A DNA stretch of 64,000 bases, from assembly GCF_921293095.1 (NCBI RefSeq), contig NC_060259.1, positions 23,319,812 to 23,383,811 on the forward strand, written 5' to 3'. Position numbers and translations under genes: made by a program. The notes below the pieces were generated by a model that worked only from the letters and a program-made list of their open reading frames with translations, was not told where the DNA came from and ran no database searches. Origin of the DNA: Ischnura elegans (lineage: Eukaryota; Arthropoda; Insecta; Odonata; Coenagrionidae). Positions 34,122 to 46,276 of this stretch are shown in pieces; within the stretch, counting starts at the first letter, position 1; the number at the start of each line of letters is the position of its first letter.

Positions 34122-35386
34122 CATATAAGGAAGAAATGAAAATAGGAATTTACGCCTGAAAGAGTACCGGTAAGCAATCCAATGACTCGATGGTCCCTTA
34201 AAATATCGCCATGCTTCTCTTGCAGCGTCTGATAAGATAGATCATTTTTTAACCGGTTTTGAATACTCATGAATTTCATCGAGTCGTAGTTTTGAATCAC
34301 CTTTAGGAATGCTGACGCTGTGCTTCTAATCTTCTGTCAAATATTACAAAACCACTAATACGATTATCAAGAAGCCGATTGACATTAAATTTGATTGTTA
34401 AATAATAAATGATGCTCTATTATGCAAAAAACATTACACCTCCGCAGCAATTGAGATCCGATATGTAACCACTAATAAGGCGTGTAAGTAGTTTTAAGAG
34501 TTGAGATGCACTTTTGCCAAACATTATATGTAATGCAGGATATGTTAAAAAATGCCTAAGAACAGCAGGATTATTTAAAATAGTTATCTCGAAAAAATTA
34601 AATAATAATAATACAGATCTGTTTTCAATTATCCAACACTTGCGGCCAAATTTACCAACACGACACGTTTCTCTCTTATTTCACAGCATGGTCATGAAGT
34701 TGCATTGCCCCTACTAAGAAAATAAGTGAAAGATCATGCTTAAGTTTCAATGGCAATGAAACATTTGTTATGCATCCGTATTTATACAGTAAAAAACTCA
34801 AATGGGGAATAAATTTCCATATCACTTGACTGGATAAACACATTTCGGCTAAGTAGGGAATCTGATCTGATACCAAATGCACCATATTAAAAATAATTTT
34901 AAAATTTCGAGACACATTTAATTTCAGAACCGAAATCGAAAACGCCCGTCACAGAAACGAAAAGCAACCGTTAAAATTTAAAACTGGGGTGTGAGTGTGG
35001 TATGTGAATGCACACATATGGCGAAGGTATGGGTGATTTTTATGAAGCAAGATGTGGTTAATTCCTCATCCTATGGATGGAAAACTAAAAGTTTGATTCA
35101 GATGCATGGTATTTGGGATAACGATTCAATTTTTTTTTTTTTTTAAACCACTCGAAAATATTTCTTCCATTTTTCTCGAGTTTTATCTTCTCCCTGGCAT
35201 TATTAAAGAGTATAAGATTCTCGGGGTTATATCTGTGAATACGAGGAAAATTAACACTGAAGCTCCTGTATGTTAGGTAAATTTATTTTGTTTTTTCACC
35301 AGAATTTTCACTAGGTTACCCGTATACAAATTAACTATGCGTCATTCTTTCACATGACTATTACTAATTACTATTTTTTCTTTTAG

Positions 35387-35500
35387 GTAAGCCAGGAAAT
35401 GGACATAATATAAATGGCGTAAAGATTAAAAATGTAACATCAAATCTGGAGGCATCACACAACTACAATCATAAAAATGCTTCGTTTTCCTTTGAAACCG
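35387..35500 (+). CDS. Tandem exon 1 of an unidentified secreted-type gene
   Basis: The 114-bp exon follows a pyrimidine tract and TTTTAG acceptor and precedes a GTAAGC donor. It is open only in phase 1 and ends in phase 1, so it can be duplicated or skipped without a frameshift. The peptide reads GKPGNGHNINGVKIKN, VTSNLEASHNYNHK and NASFSFETG: rich in Asn, His and Lys, with sequons N-V-T and N-A-S, which suggests a secreted or extracellular product. No cysteines and no known domain. Its neighbour at 36353 encodes a near-copy. Upstream exons with a signal peptide were not found. Confidence 0.55.
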
Positions 35501-36352
35501 GTAAGCAATCCAATGACTCGATGGTCCCTTAAAATACCGCCATGCTTCCCTTGCAGTGTCTGATTCGATAGATCATATTGAAACGGTTTTGAAGACTTAT
35601 GAATTTCTTCGAGTCGTAATGTTGTATCACCTTTAGGAATGCCAACGCTCTGCTTCTAATCTTCTGTCAAGTATTGCAAAACCACTAATACGATTATCAA
35701 GAAGCCGATTGACATTAAATTTGATTATTAAATAATAAATGATACTCTGAAATGCGGAAAACATTACACCTCCGCCGCCATTTGGAGCCGATATGTCACC
35801 AATAATAAGGCTCGTGTGTAGTTTTAAGAGTTGAGATGCACATTTACGAAACATTTTGTGATATGCAGGATATGATAAAAAATGCCTAAGAACAGTAGGA
35901 TTATTTAAAATAGTTATCACGAAAAAAATAAATAAAATAGTTATCACGAAAAGCAACCGTTAAAATTTAAAACTGGGGTGTGAGTGTGGTATGTGAATGC
36001 ACACATATGGCGCAGGTATGGGTGATTTTTATGAAGCAAGATGTGGTTAATTCCTCATCCTTTGGATGGAAAACTAAAAGTTTGATTCAAATGCATGGTA
36101 TTTGGGATAGCGATTCAATTTTTTTTTCAAAAAAACCATTCGAAAATCTTTCTTCCATTTTTTTTTTCCAAATTATATCTTTTCCCTGGCACGATAGATG
36201 AGAATAAGATTCTCGTGGTTATATCTGTGAATACGAGCAAAATCAAAACTTAAACTGTTATATATTGGGTAATTTTTTCGCCATAATAATATAATAATAA
36301 GTAATAGTCATTCCTTCACATGACTATTACTTATTATTATTTTTTCTTTTAG

Positions 36353-36466
36353 GTGAGCCAAGGAATGGACACAACATTTATGACGTGAAAACTAAAAATG
36401 TTACATCAAATCAGGAGGCATCACACAACTACAATCATAAAAATGCTTCGTTTTCCCTTGAAACCG
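36353..36466 (+). CDS. Tandem exon 2 of the same unidentified gene
   Basis: Same length, phases (1-1) and splice-site context (CTTTTAG acceptor, GTAAGA donor) as the exon at 35387. The peptide is GEPRNGHNIYDVKTKN, VTSNQEASHNYNHK, NASFSLETG. Seven of 38 residues differ from exon 1, roughly equal numbers of silent and changing substitutions are visible, and the last third is almost identical. Both sequons are retained. The frame has stayed open despite divergence, which favours function but does not prove it. Confidence 0.55.
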
Positions 36467-37192
36467 GTAAGAAATCGAATGACTCTATGGGCCCTTAAAA
36501 TACCGCATTGCTTCACTTGCAGCGTCTGATATGATAGATCATATTGAAACGCTTTCGAAGACTTAAGAATTTCTTAAAGTCGTTATTTAATTCACCTTAA
36601 AGAATGCTGACGCTCTACTTCTAATTTTCTGTCAACTATTGCAAAACCACTAATACGAAAACAAGAAACCTATTGACACTGAACTAGTTTATTAAAAAAT
36701 GAGGCTGGAAAATGCGTAAAACAATATTCCTCCGCAGCAATTGCGAGCCGTTAGGTAAAAAATAATAAGGGTCGTGTGTAGCTTAAAGAGTTGAATTGAG
36801 ATTCACTTTTACCTAAAACTAGGTAATGTGGAGGATATGAAAAAATGCCTAAGAATAACAGGATTATTAAAAATATTTTTCAAGAAACAAGTTTAACAAG
36901 AATAAAATATATCTGTTTTCAATTATCCAACACCTGCGGTCAAATTTTATAGAATCCGGCATTGTAAGTAGGTCGGGATACTCATTCACTTCAGGGATAA
37001 CGAAACGAACGACAATAATTTTGGAAAAGACACGTGAGGGATTTTTTTCGAAATGACTTCATTGTAAATGGATACCTATTAATATTATCCCCAACATGGT
37101 CTCCTTTCATCCCTTCAGCGAACTTAAACTTGAGCGGCAAATATTTGGTTGTTATCTCGTTTATCTTATTGCATCTTTATTTTCCATTTCAG

Positions 37193-37305
37193 CGATCCAT
37201 GATGAGGAACCAGCTCCACCCGCGTCACGCACGATCCAAGGCTGACAATCTCATCATCAATCAAATCACAAAGAGTTAATAGCCAAATATAATTGTAAAA
37301 ATAAA
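37193..37305 (+). CDS. Probable terminal exon and polyadenylation signal
   Basis: A good acceptor (TTATTTTCCATTTCAG) precedes 37193. Joined in phase 1 to the previous exon, it encodes AIHDEEPAPPASRTIQG and stops at TGA 37243-37245. An AATAAA hexamer at 37300-37305 would serve polyadenylation. A second frame (phase 0) stays open longer, to 37279, but does not fit the upstream exon phase. The acidic-proline tail has no recognisable motif. Confidence 0.45.
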
Positions 37306-39419
37306 TTTTTTAATGTTGGCTTTATTACATTTATATTATCCACTGTATTTTTGTCATCAAATTGATTAAAATGTAATAAATCACATATTTGGTCATAGAA
37401 GTATATGAAATAATGTTTTCTACACCCTTTTTTAGAAAGTTTACATTAGTATGATGTGTTGATGGAGCAACTTTTATTGTCTGATCAGTGGATTTAATTC
37501 ATGATTGTTAAGATAATTCTGAAAATGACGAAAGAAAGGATGTATAAACTTTTTCTGGCTAGTAAGGAGTAAGTGACGGCGAGGATGGAGTAGGTTAATT
37601 TCCCCCAAATTATTGTCGCTCAGAGTTCGTGATTAATGCTAAAGATTTACAACTGCCATTTCAATAGCATACGCCGAGCAATAAGATAGATTTTCCATTC
37701 AATTATATCACTGTGAGGTAAGCTACGCTGCAGAAGAAATGGTTTTCTCCTTTTGACCCCTTATATTACACTATTTGAATATAGGCTCGCATGTGTATTT
37801 TTTAAATGCAGAAGAAATGTTGATGATCATAGAATCGTACTTTTCGGCACATTGCATACTAAATTAATTAGGTACTGGAAACCGATGGATTAAAGCCTTC
37901 GCTTACCATTGACGTACTTAAAAATGTATAAAAAAGAATAAATAATGAAGTGAAAAAGAATAAATAATCACTAAAAAGGAGGTGCAAGCTTGTGACAAAC
38001 AATTATAAAAAGGCTTTTGACACAGATATTTACTCTTGGAGTCCCATCAACACCAAGGGTCTACATACAGATTTTTTAAACTGTTTTACAACATACGCTC
38101 CATGTGATGGATTCTCAGCCAAGATACATCCAAAATCAACAGAAAATTCAGCAGAAAGACTTCTATTGAAGTTGAAAGCAAAGAGCCATTGCCCATAAAA
38201 AGGTAATGCCATCATGTAATTAAGACACCACGGAGAATATATTCCAAATTTTAAATACATATTATACGGAAACTACAGTTGTACCTGCGCTCAAAAAGAA
38301 GCCCATCCTTAAAAGTACAAAATACCATTCGCAACTGGTTCATCGTAATTTTCTAAAGGTCATCCCTTGTTGCAACAGACACGTCTGTCGTCTCAGTGCT
38401 GATTCCCTCTGACAAGCTTAAGATTTATATCCTATCTCCTATGCAATTAGCTCTGTCGTTCGTTCAGTTGATGTCGATTATCGCTTGCTCTTCATTTGAG
38501 TGATGCAGTCCAAAGTTTTTTAAATAATCTTTTTCACTTTAGATCATGCGTATTTACAAAATAAAGGCTAAAGGAGCAATCAGTTACTCTTGGTTGGTAG
38601 AGCAAGTGAAATAACCTCACGAGGCTGAAAGCAGGTGATTCTAGACTAAGTGAGCCTTCGAGTTACCACTAGTCCCCTCTCGCAGTATTCGCCGTTGCAG
38701 ACAGACCGGTAAAGCGAGAAAATATCCTTTCGGGCCCCAAGGTCTATTTGGCAAAGAGCAGGAAAGGTGACTTGTCAGCCATAATTAATATCTGGAAAAA
38801 TCTGGGATCGGTCCTGGCCTCTTCTGGCCTCTTCATAGACCTCTGGCCTCTTCATAGACCTTAGGCTCCTACGTTCGCACTTCTAAAAATATTTCATCAC
38901 TTCTCTAAAAGTTCGTAACATCGATTTGTTTAACGCCGACGAGGCGCCAAATAAGGGACAAGTCGTCTCACAACGCATCCTTTTTAACCTTATACCATCT
39001 TCCGATTTATATTATCAAAGATAAACGCCCTCCTAGCAGCACACGCGGGATGAATTTTGCTGTATTCGAGGAGTTTGAGGGGGAGAGGCGAGCGGGGAGG
39101 GGACGGGATCGGCTTGCTGCTCTTGTATCCGCGACGCTGCGTGGGCGTTGGAATATTTTCTTCGCGGGCGCGGACTCAAATTAGGCATTTTGTGGCTAAA
39201 CAGTGGCAGATACGTCAAAATGCACGAAATTTTTGCCCTGGAAGAGCAGTAACTCGGCAAAATCTATAGGGAATGACCATAAAATATTATATTTTCCGAA
39301 TTTTGACCCTCCCCCCCTAAATTGCATTTGAGCGAGGGTCAGGGGTTCACCTAGGGGTCTCAAATTTTTCAGGCCTTATTTTTGATCGGTCCCACAACTT
39401 TTTTTCATTGGGCCAGATG
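37306..39419. other. No recognisable feature
   Basis: An open stretch at 37992-38198 (plus) has a protein-like composition but no recognised domain. A short tandem duplication (CTGGCCTCTTCATAGAC) lies near 38826-38862. A GC-rich patch at 39060-39180 holds open stretches on both strands without recognisable domains. Confidence 0.45.
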
Positions 39420-40397
39420 GATTTGAAAAAAATCGATTTCTGCAATCCGCCCTATTAGGCAGCAAAGAAAGGCCGAAGAAATACATGAGAGGTCTGGTGA
39501 TAGCTTTAACAATAAGAGAAGAAAAGTGGTTGATTTGACAGAGAAAGCATCAGCAGCAAAGCTATAGGTAGCCACATCTATGACACTGCGCTCGCAAGTG
39601 AAAGATGCGGCAGCGAAGATAATCACCGAAATGACCACGACCACCTCAACCCGAGGCAAACGGATGTTACAGAACTGGAGTGCAATACCTATAACTCAAC
39701 AGGAACTGACGCCAGAAGAAGCTCTTTCGCCAATTGTTAATTGAAATTTAATAAAATTTCGGTACAAAATTATTCGCAAGACTGCCAGCAAATGTGGCAT
39801 CCATCTTCACCCTAGTTATGAAAGGGCTTTACGCAAAAAAATCTTCATACCCTAAGGAGATATCAATGGAAGAAGAAAATGTAATCGGGACCATCAAGAG
39901 CTCCTCAACAACACAGCCTGTCGCGTTTTAGCATCATGTCAAGATTCAATAATGGACATGGGGCCATCAACCTTTCCCTTGATTGCAAATAAAAAGTAGT
40001 GTTGAGTTGGTGAATTCATAATATAAGTTGGTTTATGGTGTTAATATTGATGTTAATTTAAATAATTTCAGGTTTTCAATTGCATTATTCAAGATACAAA
40101 AACCATGCGAGATAACTTCTGATTTGTGTTCTTTCGTAAAAAAGTTGGCACAAAGTTCAACTGGTAATTAAGTACTATGTCATTAATACAAAATTATGTA
40201 TTTTATAGGAAAATTTTGCATTTTTCGACCTCCAAGAATTTGTATTAAAACTCACCGGCAAAAGTTTTCGGCAAAATGTCATTAAATTCGTGTTACATAG
40301 CCTAAAAAACATAGTTGGAAAGAATTCATCGAGCTACTCATAAAAAATGTAAGATTTGATTTTTGGCCAGTTTTTTTTTCTATTTCAGCCCAGTGTA
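39420..40397 (+). pseudogene. Degraded Transib transposase with right terminus
   Basis: From about 39450 to 39990 the translation follows the N-terminal half of the frame at 25476: SMTLRSQVKDAAAKI, MTTTTSTRGKRML, LTPEEALSPIV, LHPSYERALRKK, LLNNTACRVLASC, with several stops and frameshifts. The catalytic DDE parts are absent. About 400 bp further on, GATTTTTGGCCAG ... TTTCAGCCCAGTGTA at 40365-40397 is a decayed version of the Transib right end, like that at 60901-60931. Divergence is far greater than in the 23317 element, so this is an older relic of another subfamily. Confidence 0.8.
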
Positions 40398-41232
40398 CGT
40401 CACTTCTGCCACATATGATGTTGCTTGGAAAGAGACGAAGAGAGTGGCTGTGTGAGAATGTGGGCTCAAGATTAAATAAAATGGAGTGGATAAAGACCGT
40501 ACATCGCTGACAACAGTGGTATGTGATGGATAATGGCCAAAAAGATCCCACCACATAAATTATAACTCCTTGTCAGGAGTGGTACGTACTTTTACATAGA
40601 CGCCAGGGGCCTGATTCTGGTTCTTTCTGGCTATAGCCAACGCGATTTGTAGAAAAGTCTGGCGCACGATGACTGAATTCATATGCCCAGTTTCATTTGC
40701 TATCTATTTCACCAGAAAAAACATCGCTTAGACCCTCTGGCGATCAAAAAGTTATTCTCGTTCGGTCTGGCAAGCATATCGCGAATGTAAACATTCGCCA
40801 AGAGCAAATTTTTGTAAGCGACGACAGTAAAGTCGTTGTAGCGTCTTGGCGAAAGAATTGATGAGAGACCGACTCGTGATTAAATACAGCTAAACACCAT
40901 TATAATGTTATATTTTTGATCTCAATGAGTGAAATTCTTATTCAAATCCTTGGCATACAACCCGTGTTTTGCTTTGCTCGTCTTGACGTTCTACGTAATT
41001 CAATAGATGGGATTAAGAGTGAGTTTGCATTTTCATGAACCACGAAGCTTTTGTCTGGCAAGCGTATCGTGTTATCGTGGAAGTGCTGTTATTCTGAGCA
41101 TATAAATGTGTTGGATTGCCGGAGAAAACTTGTTTATTCTGTTCTTTTGCTCGTTAACGTTCCATCGGAAACAACAAGTAAGAGACTGACCGCAGTTTTG
41201 CCATGCAAGAGCATGTCATAAATTAATCGAAA
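40398..41232. other. No recognisable feature
   Basis: Contains TCTGGCAAGC(A/G)TATCG twice (about 40767 and 41052), hinting at an unlisted repeat. No gene is supported. Confidence 0.4.
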
Positions 41233-41316
41233 TAGTGGTGTAGTGGATAGCATGGTTACCTACCAGCCATAAGGCTACACGGTCGTTTCCTACCATCAAG
41301 AAAGAGTTCGAATACT
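41233..41316 (+). mobile_element. tRNA-like SINE head
   Basis: TGGTGTAGTGGATAGCATGG supplies an A box and GAGTTCGAATACT a B box about 60 bp later. The pol III box spacing fits a tRNA with a long variable region or a diverged SINE head. No closing acceptor stem or target duplication was found. Confidence 0.45.
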
Positions 41317-44021
41317 ATACTTTTCATCTTCAGAGGCAAGTCACCTGAATTTGTCAAAATATTTTCTATATACCTACAGAAAAATCTCTCATCAGTTGTT
41401 CAACTCTTATAATGACTCACTGAATCTCACTATTAGGCTTTACATTTATGTCCGGCAGAGCTCTAGGCAATATAGGATGTGTAGTACGCTGTTATGCCGC
41501 CTTTGGTTTTCATCCAAAATAAGAAAATTATATTAATATGAGAATGTTTGACTGCATCCCTTGCCTGTTTTCCCTAAAATCTTATTCTTGCCTTACAGAA
41601 GTTCCTTAGCGTACGATAAGCTGCTTGTCATTTTCTTCCGTAATAAAATCATAAGGAACAGATAACTCTCTTATTTCTTGCCATCTGGGATAAGTGAAAT
41701 AGAAAATGTTACCCCTGTGAATTTTTCGACTCAATGTTTACATATAATAAAACATTTAAAAACAAAGTGAACGGTTTTATGTTAAACTACGGAAAACAGC
41801 TAATGAATCACAAATATTGTTCAACAATCCTCAATGTAGCACTTTGATAGTCTCACGCAAAAAGCAAAGCATGGCATATTATATTTAAGAAATACGATTT
41901 GAACTTCTCAACGTGCTTCGCGCTCTTCAATTGTTTCGGAATGCGTAGGCAGTGTGGTGATCGCTGAAATTATCTTGTGCCCATTGACTTATGGGTAATT
42001 CGTCGATGCTTACGTTACAGTAATTCGTCAAGAGAACGAAGTTGCCCGAACTGAAGCGATAGGCGGGGCGAAAAGAACAAGAATAATATCGGAGAAAATT
42101 TTCGCTTCGCTTCGAGTGCAGTGCCGAAGCAAAGACCCGGACGAAAGGCGAACGATAATCACCGCCCAGGTCACTCTCAATAAACTAAAAACCCCTCAAT
42201 GAATTCTTCCGCGGAATCTCTTTAGATATCAAAATTTCAATTTTAGATATTAAGTTCTGTAGGATCTAGAACAAGAAAATTTATCTCTATTGCAGTGAGA
42301 AATGCCTAAGTACTGCCGTACATGTGCAAAGGCTATTTCAAAAGACTCTAGAACTTAACCAAGACCTCATGTCCGTTTTACAAACTGGAATGCTTCTTTG
42401 ACGGCAATGGAAGTAGATATCATTGACGAAGGATTCAAAGCAGAGTATTAGTGTTTCATTTTAAGAGCAACAGACTCATAGGTATAGAAACATTTATTTT
42501 GTGTCATTTTCTCAAGGGGAAGAACATTCATAATTTTTCGTCATCGGATTCTTTAACTTACATTTTATATGGATCCTACCTTTCTTCACTTGGAATTCCC
42601 AACTCTCCCGCCATCACATAATTTGTGACATGAAGAGAGAAGATAGAATTTGATACTCTCCGTCCCAATGACCTACTTCTTCCTCTTTTCCCCCCGTACC
42701 ATTCGCAATACTTTTCTTCTGCATACCTATTCTGAAACCTTTGATTTCAATATCCCAGCATTCTTATTCGATCCCTAAAAATATTCAAATCCCTGATAGG
42801 AACACACCCTTCTACATTCCCTATTGCGATGATATCTTCATTGTGTAAACAGACTCTACATTTTGTTAAAAAAACATTATCACCCAAAATTCAATAATGA
42901 ATTTGATATTGAGGTAATACCTGGTTACATAATGAAGGTAGTATCGCAGGTTAATTAAAAAAAGGTGTTTGCAGAAAATGACCTGCGCATTTACAGGATT
43001 ATTTTTTCAGCGCATGAGAGAGGAACACGGCCCCGGTAAGTAAATCCTACGTGTAACTGGCTCGCCACCATGTAGGTATCACATATCAACTCTAAACAAT
43101 TGCAAGACCCCTGTTCAGGTGACCCGTATCAATTTCAATCGAGAGTATCAAATTTCTCCTCGTAGTTGTCGCCGGAGTAGTTGGGAGAGAAGTGGCCCCG
43201 AAGCGCTTCGGCTTCTGTCTCCATGTCTCGGCGCTACGAACAGGAGGTCTCGTGAGCAGTAAATTTGGGAAATCCAAACACTAAGATGCCCCTGGATGGA
43301 GAGGGAAGTTCCTCACGCACCGCACAAATATTCTCTATTTTTCCTAACACAGCAATATTCAACGTATTTCAGTGAATGCTCGTTTGTTTAATGAGTGAGT
43401 TTCATCCTCTTTTGAGTGATCATATGGAATGTGTTTACAGTAATGAAACTAGAAGAAGAAAAAACTCTTTTATGTTAATAATATCTCAAAAAACAAGAGC
43501 AGTGGTTGGCTGAACAAAAGCAGTGGTTCCCTATCAATTTACTACACAATGAGATTTTATATACAGATTCAGATACGATGAGATATTCGTATTTTCATTT
43601 TAAAAGTTTAAAAAATACCACTTTGTGACACGCTTGGAGTCAACTTGCCGTGCGATTCTTCCTTCACTCCATCATCACGTTTATTTATTAGTTCGTTTTT
43701 ACATACATTTTCATTTTTTGTGCGCCTAGTTTCTATTTTCAATAAATTGCGCCAAACGCAAATAAAAGAAATCAGCGATCTACTATAACACAACCTGCTG
43801 TGATACTCCTGATTCCAAAGGCGGACCATGACCAAGCCATTTTGGACCAAAGGGGGGGAACAGGGGCCTGGGGAATTCCCCCCTGCCGACGGGGGGTTCG
43901 GGGATATTTGGGATTTTCAAGACTCAAAATCGGCGGTTTTTGGCTAATTCTTTGATAAAGAAAGACACCACTGTACACATGTATTAGGTCGTTTCGTTGC
44001 TAAAACTTTTATGCTGGTCAC
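41317..44021. other. No recognisable feature
   Basis: About 2.7 kb without a supported gene. A GCTTCGCTTCGAG-rich patch lies near 42100. A strong acceptor and donor bracket only 25 bp at 43011-43035. A G/C-homopolymer patch (43850-43900) resembles repeat debris. Confidence 0.45.
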
Positions 44022-44425
44022 CTATATCTACATGCTACCACGCAAGCTGCCTGCCTCAATAGGCGTGGACGTGGGAAGTCAGGACACCCGCCTTATTCAT
44101 ATAAAAAGGAAATATTCTAACGAAATTACGCCTAGTATTTATTAAGTTCTCTGTCGTGAGGGGGAAATAAGGAATTCCCGCACCCATCCGTTCGCCTAAA
44201 TATCTCTCTTATTTTATCGTTTTAGTCGTACCTCGAAATGTATTAATATGATGATCTCCGTGTCGCTCTCAAGGATATCCATACTCTATTGCTCAAGCAA
44301 TCTAACCCTAGCGCGCAGCCTCCGAGTCTCTAGCGGCTCCAAACCCAATTCGTTTAACATCTGTGTAACGTTTTATGTACGCCCGTAGCAGTTTTTGACG
44401 AATCGCGAATATCTTGATAGATTGA
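44022..44425 (-). mobile_element. LINE 3' region (Jockey/CR1-type)
   Basis: Aligned throughout with 61526-61920 in the same orientation: shared AAATATCTCTCTTATTTTATCG, AGCGCGCAGCCTCC and GCAGTTTTTGACGAATCG-type blocks. The tail reads GTAGCATGTAGATATAG on the minus strand. It contains the last codons and 3' untranslated region of the LINE, heavily mutated. Confidence 0.75.
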
Positions 44426-45030
44426 GGTGAATGTGGTTTTCAAGAAGAAGGACTCCACAGAAACCTCTGATGTCTATCTTAAATCTATCCCCGACATTAA
44501 ATGATGCAAAAGGAAGGAAATTGATAAACTGAAATATTCTTCTGCATTTTCAGCGGGCGCTTTGCTTCTGTTACCTCGACGTATGCATGTTCTCTTTGTT
44601 AACATTTCAAACCCCAGCTCAATTGCCACTTGAAGGGATTTTTCGGCTTGTAAAATATCAGCAATATTTAATGAACTTGAGCAGTTAAGAGTTGAACTTA
44701 ATTGCTTATTTTGTTGTGTGTATATGCTGTTAGTATTTATAAAATTTTATATTGTATTTTGATGAGTCCACACATTATCACTTGTCGATAGAAGGAAATT
44801 GCAATATAATTGAATTATTGATTGGGTCCATTATTATTTAACAGTCACTGATAAAAATACATTTTAAATAGGTACTACTTCTCTAATATAAAGATCAAAA
44901 TCAAAATAAATTTAAAAAATTTCCAATATTTTACTAGTTATTTTCTTCTCTACCTGACATTTTTCATTGGTCAGCAGATTATTATGGACGAAACAAATTG
45001 TCAAACATTATTCTTCAAAAAATAATTTGA
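44426..45030. other. No recognisable feature
   Basis: AT-rich, with no supported gene or repeat. Confidence 0.5.
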
Positions 45031-45518
45031 GACATGTTAGCTATTTCAGGCTCAAATTTTTCATCAAAATCATTACCTCATTTTTGATCAAGTTTTCATC
45101 CACAATTTAAAACAATGACCAACGAGTATGGACAAAAGCTACTTATTTGTGACTACATCTACATGTCATGCAAAAATTAATTAATAATATTTTTTTTTTT
45201 TTTTTTTTTAATAATATATAATTTATTCCATTTACAATCAAATATTACATTTTAGAACATACTTAAATATTTTGGAATATATAGGTACCCCTTTTAGTAG
45301 TTTTGGGGCTACCATCATAAACTTTTTACATAGGTCTGGTGCTAGCACACATGAGAAGTAAAATTTCTTTGTATTCAGTTATTTGTTCTATTGCCGATTG
45401 CATTCATTATTACAAAACGTATTTCAAATATTTGGACAAGGATAACTATTTTTCTTATTTTTCTTATATAAACGCATATGCGTTTATATAGACATGTTAG
45501 CTATTTCAGGCTCAAATT
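45031..45518. repeat. 28-bp exact direct repeats flanking a 432-bp segment
   Basis: The 28-bp sequence beginning GACATGTTAGCTATTTCAGG is identical at 45031-45058 and 45491-45518. Between them are a T homopolymer (about 45190-45208) and, directly before the second copy, the perfect 26-bp palindrome TATATAAACGCAT/ATGCGTTTATATA (45465-45490). It may be an insertion with an unusually long target duplication, or a local duplication. Confidence 0.85.
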
Positions 45519-45864
45519 AGATATAGTTGATTCATAAAAACCAAAAGTCTTTTTCTGGCCCCAAATGTGCTTCGTAATATTTTAGATTTTTACTTTTGCC
45601 TTTCAAATGGATTATTCGAAAAGGTATTTTTTGGGATTATTCAATTTCAGGACATTTTCAAGGAAAACATTTAGTAAATAGTGAAAATACCCATAATACA
45701 AATTTAAAGTTAAAAAGACGTGAAGTTCTGACTTTTCATAGTATTTTTCTTACAAGGTTTTATTTTTTAAACTTATCATGTTTTTTAGAGCCAAATGACG
45801 TCAAAATCCAGTTTCGGGCAAGCAAATTCCTAACATTTTCCGAATCCTCTTGCATGCTGTTGAC

Positions 45865-46276
45865 TGATCACTAGGCCGGCCCTTATTTTTCGGAATTGCG
45901 AAAAGTCATGTTTTCCTGGTCTCAAAATGATCCAAATGGTGTTTATATTCACGTGTTAAAATTTGGTTACTTTAAAATAACGGCAACCCGTGCCCCAAGG
46001 GCCCTAAGTACTAAGGACCCTCAATTGAGTTTTTTGGGGCCGAAAAAGCGCTATTTCTATGTAAAATGTAAAAGTAAAATTCTTTGGGGCCGATTTTCTG
46101 TTTTTTTTAAACCTATCTCTAAGCGTTTAGGGTATATCATCCGTTGTAATTCAATCCCCCCCTAGGGCGCCTCCCCACACCGCGGCACCGCTGAGGTATG
46201 TCCCGCACCACTTACTAGAGACTTCCCCTCAACCCCCTCCCCTCCCTCGGCAAAGACTTTGCTCCTGATGACAAGA
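45865..46276. repeat. Left arm of a 9-kb inverted repeat pair
   Basis: Reverse complement of 54562-54924. Both share TAGGCCGGCCCTTATTTTTC at the outer end, CCCAAGGGCCCTAAGTACTA, CCTAGGGCGCCTCCCC and GCAAAGACTTTGCTCCTGATG at the inner end. The left arm has about 50 bp (46036-46085) missing on the right, between two GGGGCCG direct repeats, consistent with a slippage deletion. No coding content. Confidence 0.88.

Larger units (their letters stand above)
34165..36960 (+). repeat. Tandemly duplicated genomic unit carrying an exon
   Basis: The block beginning GGTAAGCAATCCAATGACTC occurs at 34170, 35500 and (diverged) 36466. A second block (AAAACTGGGGTGTGAGTGTG ... exon) occurs at about 34980-35500 and 35970-36466. 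Unit A spans about 1.33 kb, unit B about 0.97 kb with an internal deletion, and unit C is partial. The duplication therefore covers intron plus exon, which generated two neighbouring copies of a 114-bp exon. Unit A keeps the donor-side intron but not a recognisable exon in front of it. Confidence 0.85.

Noticed and set aside
41233-41316. A functional tRNA gene
   Set aside because: A and B boxes are present, but no closed acceptor stem or convincing anticodon arm could be drawn, so it is listed as a SINE head.
43011-43035. A 25-bp micro-exon between a strong acceptor and a GTAAGT donor
   Set aside because: No neighbouring exon or frame supports it, and such pairs arise by chance in several kb of AT-rich DNA.
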